Below, piece by piece: positions 30,964 through 33,722 of a DNA stretch of 33,722 bases (position 1 is its first letter; the number at the start of each line of letters is the position of its first letter). The stretch lies in assembly GCA_948468595.1 (NCBI GenBank), contig CAOKIU010000022.1:1-33722 (forward strand), given 5' to 3'. Both the position numbers and the translations under genes were made by a program. The notes beneath the pieces are model-generated. The model searched no databases. It was not told the DNA's origin and saw only the letters and a list, made by a program, of their open reading frames with translations. This DNA is from an uncultured Christensenella sp. GTDB taxonomy: Bacteria; Bacillota; Clostridia; Christensenellales; UBA1750.

Positions 30964-31980
30964 ATGAAGAAAAACGTGACCATTCGGGATGTCGCAGCGG
31001 CTGCGGGCGTTTCGCCCTCGGCGGTGACGCTGGCGATGAGCGGCCGGGAGGGCCTGGGCCGGGAAACGCGCGCACGCATTTTGGAAACGGCGGAGCGCCT
31101 GGGCTATGCGCGGCGTCCGACGGCGCCGGCCGGGGGCCGCAGCACCAACATTCACTACGTCATTCCGCGCTATCTGCTGGATGTGGACCGCGCCAACGTG
31201 CCCATCTACCACGAGTTGTTGATGCTTTCCATTGAGAAGAACTGCCGCAAAAACGGGTATTTCATGGTGGTGCACTACCTGGGCAAGGAGATGGAGGAGC
31301 TGGATGTCGTCATTCGCAGCATCAAAGAAGTGGAGGAGGACCCTCGGGTCATCGTGCAGGCGGCCGATGCATGCAGGGATACCGTGCTGCGTTGGACGCG
31401 CGAGGTGCGCAAGGTGGTCTTTCTCAACAAGAGCTTCATCAAATTGCAGGTGGATTGCGTCTCCAGCGACGGTGTGGGCGCGGTCTACGCCGCCACGGAC
31501 TACCTGATCCAAAAGGGGTATACCGACATCGGGCACCTCAAGGGCCGCACATACTTTAAAAACCTGGCCGACCGGGAGCGGGGCTATCTGCGCTGCCTGG
31601 AGGATCACGGCATGGAAAGCGCGGGAACCTGGCTGGTTCACACCTCCTATGAGGAGGCTTACCGCCAGGTCAAGCAATACCTCGCCCAGGGGGAGCGCTT
31701 TTGCCGCGCGCTGATGTGCGACGGCGACCGGCAGGCCATGGGCGCCATCCGCGCCTTTAAGGAGGCGGGAATCCGCGTGCCGGAGGAGATCGCGGTGATG
31801 GGCTTTGACGATCTGCCCATGTCCGCGCGGCACGATCCGCCCCTTTCCACCTGCTCCGTCTCCTGGGAGGAGATGGCCCGCCTGGCCGTGCAGCGCGTCA
31901 TAGAAAAGACCGGCGACGCCGATGAGAACGCGCTCAAGGTGTGCGTGGGCGCGATCATTCGCCCGCGCGCGACCACCTGA
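30964..31980 (+). CDS. LacI-family transcriptional regulator
   Basis: A 338-residue regulator. The N-terminal helix-turn-helix (about 6-27) reads TIRDVAAAAGVSPSAVTLAMSG, followed by the hinge region. The periplasmic-binding-protein-like effector domain spans about 60-335, with CDGDRQAMGAIRAFKEAGIRVPEEIAVMGFDDLP near its end. The N-terminal linker (RRPTAPAGGRSTN) is basic. The ATG at 30964 has GAGGGC upstream. It lies between the redox/glycosidase operon and the sugar permease genes and probably represses the latter in the absence of an inducer sugar. Three related operator-like sites flank it. Confidence 0.95.
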   Translation: MKKNVTIRDVAAAAGVSPSAVTLAMSGREGLGRETRARILETAERLGYARRPTAPAGGRSTNIHYVIPRYLLDVDRANVPIYHELLMLSIEKNCRKNGYFMVVHYLGKEMEELDVVIRSIKEVEEDPRVIVQAADACRDTVLRWTREVRKVVFLNKSFIKLQVDCVSSDGVGAVYAATDYLIQKGYTDIGHLKGRTYFKNLADRERGYLRCLEDHGMESAGTWLVHTSYEEAYRQVKQYLAQGERFCRALMCDGDRQAMGAIRAFKEAGIRVPEEIAVMGFDDLPMSARHDPPLSTCSVSWEEMARLAVQRVIEKTGDADENALKVCVGAIIRPRATT

Positions 31981-31988
31981 TCGCTGAA

Positions 31989-32003
31989 TGTTTTACTAAA
32001 ACA
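31989..32003. promoter_or_regulatory. LacI operator-like palindrome overlapping the terminator
   Basis: TGTTTTACTAAAACA is a perfect 15-bp palindrome whose complement shares the TTTAGTAAA core of the site at 30933-30945. Its right half lies in the terminator stem, so it may be partly a by-product of that stem. Confidence 0.5.
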
Positions 32004-32030
32004 CAGCGCCTTAGCGGCGCTGTGTTTTTT
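31998..32030 (+). terminator. Intrinsic terminator of the LacI gene
   Basis: A 13-bp stem (31998-32010 with 32016-32028) with a TTAGC loop ends in a T-tract, 18 bases after the stop. Confidence 0.93.
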
Positions 32031-32153
32031 ACTTACAGAATTAAGACGGCACAGCAGATGGCATCTTTTGCGAGCTTGTCGTTCGTCAGCGGGTGTGAAA
32101 GTTTTCTGTTTTATACAAAATGTTAATATAATGTAAATTGTCCGGCGAAACAG

Positions 32154-32218
32154 GTGACAGATTTTTACGTTTATTGTATAGTATAGCTATCTCGAGGAAC
32201 TGGATATTTTAGTAAACA
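32154..32218 (+). promoter_or_regulatory. Promoter and LacI operator-like site of the sugar permease operon
   Basis: GTGACA (32154-32159), a 17-base spacer and TATAGT (32177-32182). TATTTTAGTAAACA (32205-32218) lies at about +16 to +29 and combines the left half of the site at 31989 with the right half of the site at 30933. A further TATAAT at 32127-32132 could be a second, upstream promoter. Confidence 0.7.
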
Positions 32219-32263
32219 ATTTGGTGGAAGCAGCTTGATGAATGAAGTAGGAGGCATTGAACC

Positions 32264-33229
32264 ATGGCAGTTGTCCCAACCAAACGCAAAGCGCCCCTTT
32301 CGACAAAGCTCATGGCCATTCCGCGGGAGCTGTGGCGCAATGGCGGGCTATACATCATGTTTCTCCCCGCGGTGGCCTTGCTGTTCTGTTTCAACTACCT
32401 GCCCCTGTTCGGCCTATCGATGGTGTTCAAGGAGTTTGATTACGGCCTGGGCATCTTCGGCAGCCCCTTGGCGCAGCCTTGGTACCAGAACTTTGTCTTC
32501 CTCTTCCAAAATGAGGGGACGCTTCGCGCCGTTCAGAACACGCTGATTACCAACCTGATGTTCATCGTTGGCGGCACGGTGGGCGCGGTTACGCTGGCCA
32601 TCTTGCTCAATGAGGTGACGCACGCGGCCTACAAGCGGTTCGTCCAGTCCTTTTCCCTGCTGCCGTTCTTCATCTCGGTGATCATCATCAACGTCTTTGC
32701 CTACCAGATCCTCTCTTATGACAACGGCGTGCTCAACCGCTTGCTCATGGCATTGGGCGCGGAGAAGATCAATTGGTATGGCGAGCCCAAGTACTGGCGA
32801 GGCATTATGCTGATTATCAACATGTGGAAGAACGTGGGCTACAACGGCGTGATCTACCTTGCCACCATCACCTCCATCGACGTGGGCTATTACGAGGCCG
32901 CGGATATCGATGGGGCGAACCGGTGGCAGAAGATCTGGCGCATCACCATCCCCATGCTGCTGCCCACGATGCTCACCCTGTCGCTCCTGGCGCTGGGCCG
33001 CATCATGAGCTCGGACTTCGGCTTTTTCTACGCCATTATCGGCGATAACCCGCTCCTCTACCCGACGGTGGACGTGCTGGATACCTTTATCTACCGCAAC
33101 CTGCGCAAGCTGGGCGACGTGAGCATGTCGTCGGCGGCATCCTTTATCCAAAGCATTATCTCGGGCATCCTGCTGGTGACGGCCAACACCTTCGCGCGCA
33201 AGTTCAACCCGGACGCGGCGCTGTTTTAA
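32264..33229 (+). CDS. Sugar ABC transporter permease (LplB/YteP type)
   Basis: A 321-residue CUT1-type inner membrane permease with about six transmembrane helices, starting at about residues 28-50. The EAA loop that docks the ATPase is EAADIDGANRWQKIWRITIP (about 211-230). LplB/YteP-type permeases import oligosaccharides such as pectin or glycan fragments, typically with a shared MsmK-like ATPase encoded elsewhere. The ATG at 32264 lies in a leader of about 75 nt with an AGGAGG (32249-32254). The second permease follows after 15 bases; the solute-binding protein is probably beyond the window. Confidence 0.95.
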   Translation: MAVVPTKRKAPLSTKLMAIPRELWRNGGLYIMFLPAVALLFCFNYLPLFGLSMVFKEFDYGLGIFGSPLAQPWYQNFVFLFQNEGTLRAVQNTLITNLMFIVGGTVGAVTLAILLNEVTHAAYKRFVQSFSLLPFFISVIIINVFAYQILSYDNGVLNRLLMALGAEKINWYGEPKYWRGIMLIINMWKNVGYNGVIYLATITSIDVGYYEAADIDGANRWQKIWRITIPMLLPTMLTLSLLALGRIMSSDFGFFYAIIGDNPLLYPTVDVLDTFIYRNLRKLGDVSMSSAASFIQSIISGILLVTANTFARKFNPDAALF

Positions 33230-33244
33230 GGGAGGGAAAAGAGC

Positions 33245-33722
33245 ATGAAAGCACGGAACAAGAAGAACCACATTCGCCGCAACTCCCTGGCTTCCACGGT
33301 GCTGATTTATCTTGTGGTGGGGTTGATTGGCTTTGTATCCATCGCGCCGTTTGTGATGATGGTGGGCTCCTCCTTCGCAACGGAGGACGAGATCCGGCAG
33401 GAGGGCTATAAGCTCATCCCGCACACCTTCACGCTGGAGGCGTATGAGACGCTGATGATCTTCCCGGAAAAGCTGGTCACGGGCTATAAAAACACCGTGA
33501 TCTCCACCGTTCTGGGCACCATTTTGCACGTAATGATCTGCACGCTGGCAGCCTACCCGCTCTCAGTGCGGCAGCTCAAGTACCGCAGATTCTTCCAGAC
33601 CTATATCCTCATTACCATGGTGCTCAACGGCGGCATGGTCTCCTGGTACATCATCTGCACGCGCATCCTGGGGTTGAAAAACTCCATTCTCTCCCTGATT
33701 ATGCCCATGCTGGTCTCGCCCT
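33245..33722 (+). CDS. Sugar ABC transporter permease (YtcP/LplC type), partial
   Basis: The first 159 residues of a second CUT1 permease, cut by the window end. It starts MKARNKKNHIRRN, then a helix at about 18-40 leading into SIAPFVMMVGSSFATEDEI. This N-terminal pattern with the following TLEAYETLM segment is typical of the MalG-like partner of LplB-type permeases. The C-terminal EAA loop is not yet reached. The GGGAGG upstream site and 15-base gap to the first permease show one operon. Confidence 0.93.
   Translation, partial: MKARNKKNHIRRNSLASTVLIYLVVGLIGFVSIAPFVMMVGSSFATEDEIRQEGYKLIPHTFTLEAYETLMIFPEKLVTGYKNTVISTVLGTILHVMICTLAAYPLSVRQLKYRRFFQTYILITMVLNGGMVSWYIICTRILGLKNSILSLIMPMLVSP

Overview
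The window looks like chromosome of a GC-rich, anaerobic-type Bacillota (Clostridia) bacterium. The signs are strong AGGAGG-like ribosome binding sites, frequent GTG and TTG starts, EF-P followed by a CD1247-type protein, an hflK-hflC pair, a long clostridial-type PRPP synthetase, and YesM/YesN and LplB-type sugar systems. No phage, transposase, CRISPR array, tRNA or rRNA gene was found. Genus cannot be named from the sequence alone.

Layout. 1-59 is the end of an elongation factor Tu gene with its terminator. About 190-1300 is a distinctly AT-richer patch holding a secreted protein of unknown function and the start of a membrane protein whose remainder is GC-rich. 2026-2743 (minus) holds an XRE-type regulator and a small acidic protein. 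2965-4164 (minus) is PRPP synthetase, with a perfect palindrome over its promoter. 4394-9074 is a sensing unit: a solute-binding protein (minus) divergent from a YesM-type histidine kinase and YesN-type response regulator, whose promoters appear to share one -35 hexamer inside an interrupted palindrome. 9181-11763 is housekeeping: a YqeG-type HAD phosphatase, an endonuclease IV-like TIM barrel protein, EF-P and a CD1247-type zinc-ribbon protein. 12105-13697 is a secreted, apparently highly expressed protein with two C-terminal SH3b repeats. 13863-17011 has a small membrane protein, a GNAT acetyltransferase and HflK/HflC. 17134-21269 is an ABC ATPase with a giant FtsX-type permease. 21589-22928 has a PHP phosphoesterase and a VOC/PhnB-like protein.

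The last third is accessory catabolism. An AraC regulator and a D-2-hydroxyacid dehydrogenase (minus) diverge from a four-gene run: an Old Yellow Enzyme-type flavoprotein with a C-terminal Fe-S motif, an SDR dehydrogenase, a fumarate-reductase-type FAD protein and a DUF4091/GH123-like protein. A LacI regulator and two CUT1-type sugar permeases follow, the second cut by the window end. Three related TTTAGTAAA-centred sites lie at the LacI and transporter promoters. I infer uptake and redox processing of a modified or unsaturated glycoside; the substrate cannot be read from sequence.

The most interesting signals are the redox/glycosidase module with a stand-alone Fe-S ene-reductase domain, the shared divergent promoter of the sensing unit, and the LacI operator set. 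Where an upstream non-ATG start lacked a ribosome binding site or would precede the promoter's transcription start, the downstream start with a good Shine-Dalgarno sequence was chosen.
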